Shown here in pieces: positions 48,173 through 57,823 of a stretch of DNA of 64,000 bases. The DNA comes from Psychrobacter glaciei (lineage in GTDB: Bacteria > Pseudomonadota > Gammaproteobacteria > Pseudomonadales > Moraxellaceae): assembly GCF_014652895.1 (NCBI RefSeq), contig NZ_BMZR01000006.1, positions 58,898 through 122,897 of the forward strand, written 5' to 3'. Numbering within the stretch: the stretch's first letter is position 1; each line of letters opens with the position of its first letter. Both the position numbers and the translations under genes were made by a program. The notes under the pieces are model-generated. The model had not been told where the DNA came from and did not search any database. It saw only the letters and a list, made by a program, of their open reading frames with translations.

Positions 48173-49339
48173 ATGAAAATCGGTGTAATCAGTGCAGATA
48201 TCGCGAGCGAAAGTCGCGTAGCGATAACCCCAGACGCAGTCAAAAAATTGCGTAAGCTTGGGTTTGAAGTCGTCATACAGTCAGGTGCAGGTCAAGCAGC
48301 GTATTATGCTGATGAAATGTATCAAGCTGCCGGTGCCGAGATTGCCAGTAGTAGCGCCGAGGTCATCACACAGTCTCGAATTATTACCACGGTCAACGAC
48401 TTACCTGCTGCGGCGATAGAACATTTGACCACGGGTCAAATCGTCGTTGGTATGCTCGATCCGTATCGTAATACACAGCTAGATGCTTATGCTGCTAAAG
48501 GTGCTACTGCTTTTGCGATGGAGTTATTGCCGCGCACATTGTCACGCGCACAGAATATGGATGTCTTGTCATCACAAGCCAACCTTGCCGGCTATAAAGC
48601 GGTATTACTGGCAGCCAATGAATACTCGCGTCCTTTTCCAATGTTCATGACCTCAGCGGGTACAGTTAAGCCTGCCAAAGTGGTCATCTTAGGGGTTGGG
48701 GTTGCAGGTTTGCAGGCCATTGCGACGGCAAAGCGTTTAGGCGCAGTGGTAGAAGCCAGTGATCTACGTCCTGCTGCTAAAGAGCAAGTTGAATCCCTAG
48801 GCGGTAAATGGCTTGATGTACCGATGAGTGAAGAAGAAGCGCAAAAAGCCAAAGCGACAGGCGGCTATGCGTGGACACCATCAGAGCAATATATCAAAGA
48901 CCAAGCCGCTGTGGTAGATAAAGCGTTAAGCAATGCCGATATCGTGATTACGACGGCGCAGATTCCTGGTCGTAATGCACCGCGCTTGGTACACGGGGCA
49001 ACACTTGCCAAGATGAAGGCAGGCTCAGTGCTGATCGATATGGCTGCTGGAACGGGCGGCAACGTAGAAGGCAGTGTGCCTAACGAAACCATCACTACGG
49101 ACAATGGCGTGCGTATCGTTGGTGCCGCCAATATTCCATCGATGCTAGCGGCGCAGTCTTCAGATTTGTATGCCAACAACTTGGTTAACTTTATCACGAC
49201 CTTAATTGCGCCTGCTGGCGATGACGCTTCAGCAAGTGATGCATCAGCTAACTTGGCACTTAACTTAGACATGGAAGACGAGATTCAGGGCGCACTGGCG
49301 GTGACACATGACAGTCAGGTACGACTGGCCAAACGCTAG
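48173..49339 (+). CDS. pntAA: NAD(P) transhydrogenase subunit alpha part 1
   Basis: PntAA is the NAD(H)-binding domain I of the proton-translocating transhydrogenase, which reduces NADP+ with NADH using the proton gradient. The 388-residue protein opens MKIGVISADIASESRVAITP. It carries ILGVGVAGLQAIATAKRLGA (NAD Rossmann motif) and ASDLRPAAKEQVESLGGKW. It also contains the RQD-type loop region around LSSQANLAGYKA and VLIDMAAGTGGNVE. In E. coli this domain and the next are one protein (PntA, 510 residues); here they are split, as in Rhodospirillum and many other bacteria. AAGGAGA precedes the ATG. Confidence 0.95.
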   Translation: MKIGVISADIASESRVAITPDAVKKLRKLGFEVVIQSGAGQAAYYADEMYQAAGAEIASSSAEVITQSRIITTVNDLPAAAIEHLTTGQIVVGMLDPYRNTQLDAYAAKGATAFAMELLPRTLSRAQNMDVLSSQANLAGYKAVLLAANEYSRPFPMFMTSAGTVKPAKVVILGVGVAGLQAIATAKRLGAVVEASDLRPAAKEQVESLGGKWLDVPMSEEEAQKAKATGGYAWTPSEQYIKDQAAVVDKALSNADIVITTAQIPGRNAPRLVHGATLAKMKAGSVLIDMAAGTGGNVEGSVPNETITTDNGVRIVGAANIPSMLAAQSSDLYANNLVNFITTLIAPAGDDASASDASANLALNLDMEDEIQGALAVTHDSQVRLAKR

Positions 49340-49440
49340 TTTGACTGGCTAAGTTTTTACAGCCTGTCATCACAACATTGTTACTACTAACGTTGTCACC
49401 ATACATTTGCCAGTAACGAATAAATTTTTAGGAGGATAAG

Positions 49441-49830
49441 ATGATTGCCACTATTTTAGCTGCCGCGCCAGCCGGTGCCGCCATGAGTAGTACACCATTT
49501 GTAGCGATTTTCACTGTATTTGTGCTCGCTATTTTTGTCGGATACTACGTGGTTTGGGGCGTTACGCCTGCACTACACACACCATTGATGGCCGTCACCA
49601 ACGCACTATCAAGTATTGTCATTGTTGGTGCGATGCTACAGACCGTCACGATTGATGGCTCTATATTTACACCAACCAGCTTGCTGGGTGCCTTTGCGGT
49701 ATTTCTAGCCAGTGTCAACATCTTTGGTGGTTTTGCCGTGACTGAGCGTATGCTTGCGATGTTTAAACCCAAAGTGAAAAAAGCACCCGCTCTTGAAACT
49801 GGGACGACTGAAAATGGAGGCAACGCATGA
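49441..49830 (+). CDS. pntAB: NAD(P) transhydrogenase subunit alpha part 2
   Basis: PntAB supplies the first membrane helices of domain II, which forms the proton channel. The 129-residue protein has segments FVAIFTVFVLAIFVGYYVVW, HTPLMAVTNALSSIVIVGAM and LLGAFAVFLASVNIFGGFAV, and ends in a short Lys-rich tail. The TPALHTPLMAVTNALS motif is the family signature. GGAGG lies eight bases before the ATG. Its stop overlaps pntB in an ATGA. Confidence 0.95.
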   Translation: MIATILAAAPAGAAMSSTPFVAIFTVFVLAIFVGYYVVWGVTPALHTPLMAVTNALSSIVIVGAMLQTVTIDGSIFTPTSLLGAFAVFLASVNIFGGFAVTERMLAMFKPKVKKAPALETGTTENGGNA

Positions 49831-51224
49831 ATGATTTTTCAACAATGATTGCGGCAAATGCGGACTGGTTTTACCTAGTCGGCGCTATTCTTTTCGTTTT
49901 AACCCTACGTGGTTTATCTAGTCCAAAAACGGCTATTCGTGGCAACCGCTTTGGTATGGCTGCGATGGCGATTGCTGTTGTGACCACATTCTTCTTAGCA
50001 GAAGGCCCTGTTCTTTGGTTGATTATTGGTGCCATGGTATTGGGTGCGGTCGTCGGTATGTGGAAGGCAAAAACGGTCGCGATGACCCAAATGCCAGAAA
50101 CCGTTGCCTTGATGCATTCTTTCGTTGGTTTGGCAGCAGTTGCGATTGCCTTGGCAACCGTATTGCATACTGAGCAGCAGCATGGCGCGGTTGCTCGTGT
50201 CGAATTGTTCATCGGTTGCTTTATCGGTGCGATTACTTTCTCAGCGTCAGTATTTGCTTTCGGTAAATTGGCGGCGAAAAGCTGGGCCAAAACATTGGTC
50301 GGAGGATGGGTCAAACCTGTCCAAGCGCTACTGTTCATTGCGATGATCGGGTTTGGCGGCATGTATTTCGTCACTGATTCATTACCTGCCTTTTATGCAA
50401 TGGCAGTGATTGCTGTTATCTTCGGTTGGATGTGGATTGCACCAATCGGTGGCGGCGATATGCCAGTGGTTGTATCACTATTGAACTCATTCTCAGGTTG
50501 GGCAGCAGCGGGTATTGGTTTTACCCTCGGCAACTCAATGCTCATTATCGCAGGTTCGCTGGTTGGTTCATCAGGCGCGATTTTGTCTTATATCATGTGT
50601 AAAGCCATGAACCGCTCATTACTCAACGTATTGTTCGGTGGTATGGGCACGTCAGCTGTGGCAGCAGGCGGAGACGATGGCGCGCCAAAAAACTACAAGG
50701 CTGGTTCAGCAGAAGATGCTGGTTTCTTGATGGCCAACGCCAGCAACGTTGTGATCGTACCGGGTTATGGTATGGCACAGGGCCGCGCGCAGAATGCAGT
50801 AAAAGAGCTGTATGAGCTGTTAAAAGAAGAAGGCGTTAACGTTCGTTTTGCCATTCATCCAGTTGCTGGTCGTATGCCTGGACACATGAACGTCCTATTG
50901 GCTGAAGCGGATGTGCCTTACGATGACATTCTTGAGATGGATGAGATTAACTCAGACTTCGCTAGTACGGATGTGGTCTTGGTGATCGGTGCCAACGATG
51001 TGGTAAACCCATCTGCAAAAGATGATCCGACTTCTCCAATCTTTGGTATGCCAATCTTAGAAGTCAGCAAAGCGCAAACAGTTATGGTTATCAAGCGTTC
51101 GATGAGCACGGGTTATGCAGGACTTGATAATAGCTTGTTCTACATGGACAAAACCATGATGATTTTTGGCGATGCGAAAAAGATGGTAGAAGAGATGGTA
51201 CGTAGTATCAATGGCGCTCATTAA
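49827..51224 (+). CDS. pntB: NAD(P) transhydrogenase subunit beta
   Basis: PntB holds the remaining membrane helices of domain II and the NADP(H)-binding domain III. The 465-residue protein has nine or so membrane segments with GNRFGMAAMAIAVVTTFFLA and MPVVVSLLNSFSGWAAAGIG. Domain III then runs from about residue 290, with VIVPGYGMAQGRAQNAVKEL, AIHPVAGRMPGHMNVLLAEA, VLVIGANDVVNP and SMSTGYAGLDNSLFY. E. coli PntB has 462 residues. It is the last gene of the operon and a terminator follows. Confidence 0.97.
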   Translation: MNDFSTMIAANADWFYLVGAILFVLTLRGLSSPKTAIRGNRFGMAAMAIAVVTTFFLAEGPVLWLIIGAMVLGAVVGMWKAKTVAMTQMPETVALMHSFVGLAAVAIALATVLHTEQQHGAVARVELFIGCFIGAITFSASVFAFGKLAAKSWAKTLVGGWVKPVQALLFIAMIGFGGMYFVTDSLPAFYAMAVIAVIFGWMWIAPIGGGDMPVVVSLLNSFSGWAAAGIGFTLGNSMLIIAGSLVGSSGAILSYIMCKAMNRSLLNVLFGGMGTSAVAAGGDDGAPKNYKAGSAEDAGFLMANASNVVIVPGYGMAQGRAQNAVKELYELLKEEGVNVRFAIHPVAGRMPGHMNVLLAEADVPYDDILEMDEINSDFASTDVVLVIGANDVVNPSAKDDPTSPIFGMPILEVSKAQTVMVIKRSMSTGYAGLDNSLFYMDKTMMIFGDAKKMVEEMVRSINGAH

Positions 51225-51275
51225 TCTTTAGAGTAAGCGGTTAATATTTACTTCTAAATATAAGCTTTTAAATAA

Positions 51276-51300
51276 AAAAGTCACTGAGGTGGCTTTTTTT
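51276..51300 (+). terminator. Rho-independent terminator after pntB
   Basis: AAAAAGTCAC pairs with GTGGCTTTTT around TGAG (one wobble) with extra T residues. Confidence 0.85.
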
Positions 51301-51382
51301 GCGTTAAGGTACGCCTCGCTTATATTCAATCATTGTTTACATCAAATAAGTTTATACAAAATAAGAGTTAAGAAGGTTATTT

Positions 51383-51946
51383 ATGAATATGTTGATACGT
51401 TTTTTTATTATGGTTAGTTTGCTAAAACAACAACTTAAGCAGCAATCAGTGAGTGAGACGCTCAGTATAGAGACATTGGCTGCACCGACGGTTCGCCATT
51501 ATCGAATATTGCCACATGATATGGGTTTTCGCGACCATCTACCTAACTACCGTTACCTATCTTTTATTGAGCTAAACATTACGCGATGGGTAATGAAGCA
51601 CTGTCACCAAAAAGGCATTAAGCCCCTAAACTGGGTCATCGCCATGCAAGAGATGATTTATCTTAAGCAAATTAAGTTTTTGGACAAAATGACGCTCAGT
51701 AGTGCAGTCGCAGGATGGGATCACAAATATGTATATTTTGAGCATCGCTTCTTTGTAAAAAACCAGCTAATGGGCGTCGGCATGACTAAGTTTGTTTTTA
51801 CAGACGATAATGGTATGCGCACACCAAAGGTATTGGATATGACAGGCGAGCAGATGACGAATACGATTACCACGTGGAATGAACACCAAGTAGCAGTTAA
51901 ATCTACCAAATCTGCTGAGCCAGCTGAAGCAACAGAGACAGCTTAA
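51383..51946 (+). CDS. hotdog-fold thioesterase-like protein
   Basis: The 187-residue protein resembles the THEM6/4HBT group of acyl-CoA thioesterases. [20 protein letters not shown] takes the place of the hotdog segment DxxxxxHxNNxRYL, followed by a helix, and [20 protein letters not shown] forms the central strands. The N-terminus has a hydrophobic start [15 protein letters not shown] and may be membrane-associated. The C-terminal ~25 residues are Ala/Glu/Thr-rich. In the first motif the usual catalytic Asp-x5-His-Asn reads Asp-His-Leu-Pro-Asn, so activity is not assured. Substrate unknown. Confidence 0.7.
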   Translation: MNMLIRFFIMVSLLKQQLKQQSVSETLSIETLAAPTVRHYRILPHDMGFRDHLPNYRYLSFIELNITRWVMKHCHQKGIKPLNWVIAMQEMIYLKQIKFLDKMTLSSAVAGWDHKYVYFEHRFFVKNQLMGVGMTKFVFTDDNGMRTPKVLDMTGEQMTNTITTWNEHQVAVKSTKSAEPAEATETA

Positions 51947-52040
51947 CGAACTTGCCTATAATCATAAGACGAATTTTGGTAGGATGGGGGCTATTAAAGC
52001 GATAACATTTTTTCTTAAAATTAAAAAAGAAGGTACCATT

Positions 52041-52250
52041 ATGATCCCACAAAAACTAAAATGGACAGACAGCTTGGATATCGCTATCGAGCTTTATGAA
52101 AAATTCCCAGAGACCGATCCACAGTACATACGTTTTACAGATTTGCATCGTTGGGTGACCGAGCTTGAAGGCTTTGATGATGATCCACAAAAATCAAATG
52201 AAGGCATTCTAGAAGCCATTCAGATGAACTGGATTGATGAAGCGGACTAA
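52041..52250 (+). CDS. iscX: iron-sulfur cluster assembly protein IscX
   Basis: IscX (YfhJ) is a small acidic protein that binds IscS and tunes iron delivery in Fe-S cluster assembly. The 69-residue product begins [20 protein letters not shown] and has [18 protein letters not shown] and NWIDEAD, closely matching E. coli IscX (66 residues). The upstream in-frame extension to 51984 has no family match; GAAGG lies about eight bases before ATG 52041. In E. coli iscX ends the isc operon; here it stands alone. Confidence 0.95.
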   Translation: MIPQKLKWTDSLDIAIELYEKFPETDPQYIRFTDLHRWVTELEGFDDDPQKSNEGILEAIQMNWIDEAD

Positions 52251-52318
52251 TTTGGCTTCCATGCATTAAGTATTGTCATAAACAAAAAATCAAATCAACA
52301 AATAGAATAGGTAGCATC

Positions 52319-52801
52319 ATGACGTCAGAAATTAAAGAACTATCCGAAGCGATAGTATGCAGCGGTATTAGCGTTCGTACTACCAACAACGCTGAAATCA
52401 GCCATGACACTGCCAAATTGGGTCGTTTATGGCAAAAATTCTATCAAAACCATGTGAAGAGTCTTCCTGAAGGCGAGGATATTTATGGCGTTTTTCATAA
52501 CTATGAAAGTGATGATTTAGTAGGCGCTTTTGATGTAGTGGCAAGTTGGAAAGTAGACAGCGAGCAAGAGCAACAAAGCGCTGGTAATTTAGTAACGGTC
52601 AGCATTCCTGCAGGGAAATACTTGGTATTCTCTGAACAAGGTCGCATGCCTAATACAGTGATGAACGCTTGGGAGAATGCTTGGACTTACTTTAACGATC
52701 CAAGCTGTGAGCATACTAGAACTTATCAGGTTGATTTTGAGCAGTATATCGGTGGTAATCTAGAGTTTGGGCAAATAGATCTTTATATTGGGATTGAATA
52801 G
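52319..52801 (+). CDS. GyrI-like (AraC-effector-binding) small-molecule-binding domain protein
   Basis: The 160-residue protein is a single GyrI-like/SOUL-like small-molecule-binding domain with no DNA-binding part. Typical features are LWQKFYQNHVKSLPEGEDIY, NLVTVSIPAGKYLVFSEQG and a C-terminal strand run FGQIDLYIGIE. E. coli GyrI (SbmC) and AraC-type effector domains share this fold, and some family members protect gyrase or degrade xenobiotics. The target here is unknown. No clear ribosome-binding site is present, only AATAGGT. The orphan split gene follows 26 bases later, the same direction. Confidence 0.78.
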   Translation: MTSEIKELSEAIVCSGISVRTTNNAEISHDTAKLGRLWQKFYQNHVKSLPEGEDIYGVFHNYESDDLVGAFDVVASWKVDSEQEQQSAGNLVTVSIPAGKYLVFSEQGRMPNTVMNAWENAWTYFNDPSCEHTRTYQVDFEQYIGGNLEFGQIDLYIGIE

Positions 52802-52827
52802 AACCATCGTTAGACTATAGGATAACT

Positions 52828-53970
52828 ATGAATAAAGATTGGCCATATTGCGGAAGAATCGCATATTTGTCAGGTGGAGTTCTTGCTACTAATGAACCAC
52901 TAAGTGACGTGATCACATTATGGCCTAAAACTATAGATGGAAAAGTATGTGAAATCTCAATAGAGACTTTTGGTAAACTATATTATGCTCTTAAAAAATA
53001 TAATTTATTGATTGTGGGAGTTGATTTTATAACTAACCCTCTTGAGGCTACTGGTGAAGCACCAATGCAATTCAGAGGTTATGTCGAACAGGACATTATA
53101 TGGCCTAATTGGGATGCTATGGATAAATGGGCTAGTTTGTCTTTATCAGCATTCCACAATAAGAACGGTCTCGCATATGATATTTCTAATAGAATTAACT
53201 TTCAGTTAAATTCAATCAATAACCGTTTGAGAAGCCTTTGCTTGGCTTATCATAATCAGTTAAATGCGCTAGCTTTGAAAAATATTTTTAAAAATGGACA
53301 ACGTTTTTAGGATGGTTTCACTGATTTAGTTTATCAGGAATTTCACTCTTTTTTGTTTGATGCTGGAATACTGCGCGACTACTTATGTGAGTATGTATAT
53401 AACTATTCTGGCAAAGGCTCTCTAAAAGAAAAAATCAGAGAGATTCGTAAAAATCATAAGTATGAAATAACTTCAGCCAGTGGATTGTTCAAATGTTTAA
53501 AAGAAATTGAAAAACGATCTGAATTAGAGTCTTATTTTGAAATTGAGATGAGTGAAGGTGGTTGGTTATATGAGTTAGGCCAATATCGTGATTTAGTAAT
53601 GCATTCTGCTCCTATCAATTTGGCTAACTTTCCCTTATATGCTATTCAAGAATATTTATTTTTACCAGATTCTAAAGAGATGATTTCAGTCCGTTTCCCT
53701 TTACCTGATAATCCCTCAGAATTATATAGTGAGCGTAGTAAGAGAAAAAATTTCAACAAATACATTGAACAGTTTTCAGAGCTTCGACAAAGCTCTTTAA
53801 ACAGTCGTGGGAAATATGATTGCTTAGAATATGCACATCTTGTATTTGGGTTACTGTCTAATCTTTCGTTGGATGTAGCAAAAGAGTCACCATTTAAACC
53901 AATGCGTCAAACTTACTTTCTTACGGACAGCGGAACTATATCTGTACCTGAATATATAGATGAGAGCTAA
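52828..53970 (+). pseudogene. orphan HEPN-like protein gene interrupted by an in-frame amber codon
   Basis: One continuous frame of 381 codons runs from ATG 52828 to a stop at 53968-53970, broken only by TAG at 53308-53310 (codon 161). After the TAG the frame continues (DGFTDLVYQEFHSFLFDAG) with no start codon or ribosome-binding site of its own until TTG 53353. A point mutation, for example from CAG, AAG or TGG, would explain it. The second half contains YELGQYRDLVMHSAP with Arg254 and His259, an R-x4-H of the HEPN RNase type. The region is AT-rich compared with its neighbours. Readthrough or a two-protein arrangement cannot be excluded. Confidence 0.7.
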
Positions 53971-54098
53971 TACTAACTAAATAGAAGGTATCTTATTGTA
54001 TATTCATCAAGTAGTGATTATCATGTAAGACTTAGTTCTATTAAGTATGAGAATGCATAAGCAAAAATAGTAAATTAATAACAAACTCAAAAGTAAAG

Positions 54099-54133
54099 AA
54101 AAGCGCCAATCTAAATCAGATGGCGCTTTTTTA
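54099..54133. terminator. terminator between the split gene and dapE
   Basis: AAAAGCGCCA pairs with TGGCGCTTTT around a 13-base interior that can pair further (ATCT/AGAT), with a T-run after; mirrored A-runs on the other side serve the minus-strand dapE. Confidence 0.88.
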
Positions 54134-54149
54134 CTTTAAATAACTACAA

Positions 54150-55349
54150 TTAGTCCAGTAGTAAATTTTCTAAAATCCCTTCATAAATCTGCGCGAGCTT
54201 TCCTAAATCATCGATTTCTACTTTTTCATCAACCTGATGAATCGTCGCATTACGTACACCCAATTCGACGACTTGCGCGCCAGTCGGGGCAATAAAACGT
54301 CCGTCTGATGTGCCGCCAGAGGTGGATAAGGTCGCATCAATATCAGTGACTGCTTTAATCGCTTGTTGGCATGCTGAGACTAGTTTACCTTCTGGCGTTA
54401 AAAATGGCTGACCAGATAACTTCCAATGAATCATATAACTAGCTTTGCTATCTTTGAAATGTTTATCAAAGATGGCGTGAGTTTTTTCTCTCAATTCATC
54501 TTCAGTCGTTTCAGTTGAAAAGCGAAAGTTAAACACTGCATCTAGCGTTTCAGGAATGACATTGGTCGCGCCAGTACCGCTAAATATATTGGAAATCTGT
54601 AATGAAGTCGCTGGAAAATATTCATTGCCATTGTCCCATTTAGCAGCAGTTAATTCGGCTAATGCTGCCATCGCCGCATGAATAGGATTGCAGGCTAGAT
54701 GCGGATAGGCCACATGACCTTGCTTGCCTAAGACCACTAATTCTGCACCCAATGAGCCACGGCGACCGTTCTTGATGATATCACCAAGCGTATCCGTGCT
54801 TGATGGCTCGCCTACTAAGCAATAAGTAATTTTTTCTTGACGTGCTTCTAAGGTTTCAATGACTTTGACGGTGCCGTTAATCGATGGGCCTTCTTCATCT
54901 GAGGTGATTAAAAAAGCAATAGAGCCGTTATGCTTAGGATGATTAGCAACGAAACGCTCGGCTGCGACAGTAAAGGCGGCAATGCCTGTTTTCATGTCAG
55001 CAGCACCGCGAGCCCATAGATAACCGTCAGCGATAGTTGGTGTAAATGGTGGATAAGTCCAATTGTTTTCATCGCCCGTTGGCACGACATCCGTATGCCC
55101 AGCGAAACAAATAACTGGATCGGTTGTACCACGGCGCGCCCATAAGTTTTTGACTTCAGCATGCTCGCCAGTCTTATCTCTATCGCCAAAATACATAAAC
55201 TCGCAGTCAAACCCCGCTTGCGCTAATCGTTCTGACAACATATCTTGGCAGCCATCATCATCTGGGGTGACGGAAGGTCGTTCCAATAACGCAATACTTA
55301 AATCTAGAGTTTCTTGCTGATGGGTTGTACTATTATTTTCTGAACTCAT
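54150..55349 (-). CDS. dapE: succinyl-diaminopimelate desuccinylase
   Basis: DapE removes succinate from N-succinyl-LL-diaminopimelate in lysine and peptidoglycan precursor synthesis. It is a di-zinc M20 peptidase-family enzyme. His85 and Asp87 lie in [13 protein letters not shown], the shared ligand Asp118 in GAADMKTG, and the catalytic Glu in TSDEEGPSI (residues 149-156). [12 protein letters not shown] near the C-terminus is also typical. At 399 residues it exceeds E. coli DapE (375), with an N-terminal Ser/Asn/Thr-rich start that may be trimmed. It is minus-strand and monocistronic. Confidence 0.95.
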   Translation of the reverse strand: MSSENNSTTHQQETLDLSIALLERPSVTPDDDGCQDMLSERLAQAGFDCEFMYFGDRDKTGEHAEVKNLWARRGTTDPVICFAGHTDVVPTGDENNWTYPPFTPTIADGYLWARGAADMKTGIAAFTVAAERFVANHPKHNGSIAFLITSDEEGPSINGTVKVIETLEARQEKITYCLVGEPSSTDTLGDIIKNGRRGSLGAELVVLGKQGHVAYPHLACNPIHAAMAALAELTAAKWDNGNEYFPATSLQISNIFSGTGATNVIPETLDAVFNFRFSTETTEDELREKTHAIFDKHFKDSKASYMIHWKLSGQPFLTPEGKLVSACQQAIKAVTDIDATLSTSGGTSDGRFIAPTGAQVVELGVRNATIHQVDEKVEIDDLGKLAQIYEGILENLLLD

Positions 55350-55456
55350 GACATTCCTAGATAAGTTGATTTAATATTTCTTGTGATAAAATCTGGCTTA
55401 TTTTTATAAGATTTATCTAATGCTGATGTTTATCAATTCTGATGCTCAAAATAACT

Positions 55457-55927
55457 TTAATTTTTATCCAAGTAAATTTTCTCATAATCGCCGTAATATA
55501 TTGCTAGATACTCTGTAATACACTTTTCGGCTAGCGTATTACTATAATTTTTAACTTTGTCACTGTTGTAAGCACTCATATAGCCACCCGCAGAAATGAC
55601 ATCACCCATTTTATAACTTGTTCCTAGTAGTTTTAAAGTCTTATTATGACTATCAAAAGTTGCATGTCCTTCGGGAAATACAGGTGTCATCCATTTGCTT
55701 CCATCAAATGCAAGTAGACATCCATCCTCATATTTGAATTCAGTAGTAATAGCGGTCGGATTAATTATTATAGGTTTTTCAGGAGTGGACTTCGGCAAAT
55801 AATAGGTAAAAAAGAACTCATTGTGTTGTTGAGTAGGAGCTTGATGATTAAGCGTCTCACAGCTCACAATCAGAGGAAATATAATAATTAAGAGAAAGTT
55901 TCTAAACAAAGTCCTATGCATTGTCAT
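55457..55927 (-). CDS. putative lipoprotein, unknown function
   Basis: The 156-residue protein has a lipoprotein signal: a basic start (HRTLFRN), a hydrophobic core LLIIIFPLIVS and Cys23 in LIVSC (lipobox L-[I/V]-[V/S]-C). The mature part is beta-rich and includes YEDGCLLAFDGSKWMTPVFP, which looks like a conserved block of small lipoproteins sensing or modifying the envelope, but I cannot name the family. A second Cys pair (GC, KC) may form a disulfide. Starts at 55927 and 55921 are both possible. It lies on the minus strand, 53 bases from the oxygenase gene. Confidence 0.7.
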   Translation of the reverse strand: MTMHRTLFRNFLLIIIFPLIVSCETLNHQAPTQQHNEFFFTYYLPKSTPEKPIIINPTAITTEFKYEDGCLLAFDGSKWMTPVFPEGHATFDSHNKTLKLLGTSYKMGDVISAGGYMSAYNSDKVKNYSNTLAEKCITEYLAIYYGDYEKIYLDKN

Positions 55928-55980
55928 TATCCTTAATTAACAAGGCTTATTTCAAATAATAGTTAGTATTAAATTTACGC

Positions 55981-56733
55981 TCATAGTGGCGCAACCAAGA
56001 CTATAGTATCATCGCGCCTTAACCAAGTCGCAATAGAGTAGCGTTGACGATGAGCGATTTGTACTTGATGCTGTAGATCGCTGGCAAATATGATCAATCT
56101 GTTGGCGACAGGCATGACGTTATGATGAATGCCATGTGTATCGACGATTTCTAGTGCGCCGCCGTCAGTTGATGCCCATTCATCATTGAGATAAAACACT
56201 GCCGAAATAACACGTTCGTCACGACCAGCCGGATTGTCACTGTGCCATTGATAGCCAAAACCAACTGGATAGCAAGCATAATGCGCTTCACTATGACGAA
56301 TACCAGCAAACAAACTGCGATTGAACAAAGCGGCAAGTGTATTGATACTTTGCAAATAATAATAACCAGCAAAGAAATTTTCCGTGATCCAGCGGATTTT
56401 ATCACCACGAATATCACTGAGGCGAATGCCAGCAGTCAGCTCTGCATCACGATAGTCAATAAAACCACTTTCCGCTTGTAGCGCCAATAATGCAGTACTG
56501 TCAAAGACATCATCAATGATTAGCCAGCCATCCTCTACAAACTTATCAAACTGCGTATCTGTTAGCTTGTTTTCCCAATTAACGTCAAAGTCAGATGTTT
56601 GAAGGACGTGTTGAGTTGGCGGCTCATGGCTATAGTCTTCACTTGGGACAAACAGCATGGGCGGATTATCCTGACCGATTGGCTGATCGACAACCAATTG
56701 TGTCACCTCAAGATTGCTAGTAATCTTCGTCAT
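55981..56733 (-). CDS. 2-oxoglutarate/Fe(II)-dependent oxygenase
   Basis: The 250-residue protein is a prolyl-4-hydroxylase-type dioxygenase. The facial triad is His164 and Asp166 (GYQWHSDNPAG) and His222 (DLQHQVQIA), and Arg231 (RYSIATWL) is the likely 2-oxoglutarate anchor. It continues VFYLNDEWASTDGGALEIVD, the strand-rich core between. The N-terminal ~60 residues are not conserved-looking. The target is unknown: free proline/arginine, a siderophore or a protein are all possible. It is divergent from rlmJ by 140 bases. Confidence 0.85.
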   Translation of the reverse strand: MTKITSNLEVTQLVVDQPIGQDNPPMLFVPSEDYSHEPPTQHVLQTSDFDVNWENKLTDTQFDKFVEDGWLIIDDVFDSTALLALQAESGFIDYRDAELTAGIRLSDIRGDKIRWITENFFAGYYYLQSINTLAALFNRSLFAGIRHSEAHYACYPVGFGYQWHSDNPAGRDERVISAVFYLNDEWASTDGGALEIVDTHGIHHNVMPVANRLIIFASDLQHQVQIAHRQRYSIATWLRRDDTIVLVAPL

Positions 56734-56873
56734 TTCGTCTCGCCGTTATCAATAAACACTCAATTAGCTGACAATACACAGCCAATCGATGCCTTTTTAC
56801 CAAAACCATCGTTATCTTTTACTCTGCCTATGCTACCATAGATGCAATTTTTCTTATTTAAACTTTTGAACTT

Positions 56874-57749
56874 ATGAACTATAAACACGCCTACCACGCT
56901 GGTAACTTTGCTGATGTGGTCAAACACATTTTATTGGTACAATTACTCAACCAGCTGGGGCAAAAAAACAAACCTTTTTATGTGCTTGATGCTTATGGCG
57001 GTCGTGGATTGTATTCACTTGCTAGTGAAGAGGCGCGCAAGACAGGAGAAGCTAAAGGTGGTATCCAATCTTTAGTAAAGGCCGATGTCGAAAAAGCACC
57101 GCCTGCTGTCAAAGACTATATAGAAGGTATCAAGCAAGCCCGTTTCACTTATGACAAAAAAGTCTATCCGGGTTCGCCTTGGTGGATTGCGCATCATATC
57201 GAAAAAAATCCAGATGCAGGCGTGCGCGGCGAAGCGTTTGAAGCCAAAGCCAGTGAGTACGATGCGCTTAACTATCAGCTACATAAATTGCCAATCGGCA
57301 TTCATCATCGTGATGCGTTTGAAGGTATTCGTGCCGTTATTCCACCACAAGAACGTCGTGGTCTCATATTTTTGGACCCTCCTTACGAGCAAGAACACAA
57401 AGATTTTACTCGCCTGATCGACCTATTGGTGCACTCTTATAATAAGTGGCCACAAGGCACATATGCATTATGGTTCCCGATCAAAAACATTGAAGCGGTA
57501 GAGCTGTTCTATAAAAAGCTAAAACGTACTGAAATGAGACGTCAGTTGGTTTGTGAGCTGAATATTTATCCGAACGATATCGCCGTGGGTCTTAACGGCA
57601 CAGGAATGCTGATTATCAATCCGCCATGGCAGTTCGATAACCATGCGCGTGAAATTCTACGTTTCTTGCAGCCAGTACTAAAAGTTGCCAACGCCCCAGA
57701 TTTAACGCCTGATAGTGCGACCAATGTGCGCTGGCTCGTCGGCGAATAA
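56874..57749 (+). CDS. rlmJ: 23S rRNA (adenine-2030-N6)-methyltransferase
   Basis: RlmJ methylates A2030 of 23S rRNA during ribosome assembly. The 291-residue protein opens MNYKHAYHAGNFADVVKHIL, the family N-terminal motif. It has the N6-adenine methyltransferase catalytic motif IFLDPPYEQEHKDF and NGTGMLIINPPWQFD. YVLDAYGGRGLYSL is the SAM-binding motif. E. coli RlmJ has 280 residues. The start directly follows a T-rich stretch without a clear ribosome-binding site; the next gene pssA lies 74 bases on. Confidence 0.94.
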   Translation: MNYKHAYHAGNFADVVKHILLVQLLNQLGQKNKPFYVLDAYGGRGLYSLASEEARKTGEAKGGIQSLVKADVEKAPPAVKDYIEGIKQARFTYDKKVYPGSPWWIAHHIEKNPDAGVRGEAFEAKASEYDALNYQLHKLPIGIHHRDAFEGIRAVIPPQERRGLIFLDPPYEQEHKDFTRLIDLLVHSYNKWPQGTYALWFPIKNIEAVELFYKKLKRTEMRRQLVCELNIYPNDIAVGLNGTGMLIINPPWQFDNHAREILRFLQPVLKVANAPDLTPDSATNVRWLVGE

Positions 57750-57823
57750 TAGCGCCAGTAAATAAGGGTGTCAGTAAATAACGGGGTCAATGAATAGCAA
57801 TGTCGGCCAATGAGGATATCAAG

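Noticed and set aside
52828..53352. A frameshift separating the two halves of the orphan gene
   Set aside because: Both halves are in the same reading frame (start positions equal modulo 3); only the TAG at 53308-53310 separates them, so it is a nonsense change and not a shift.
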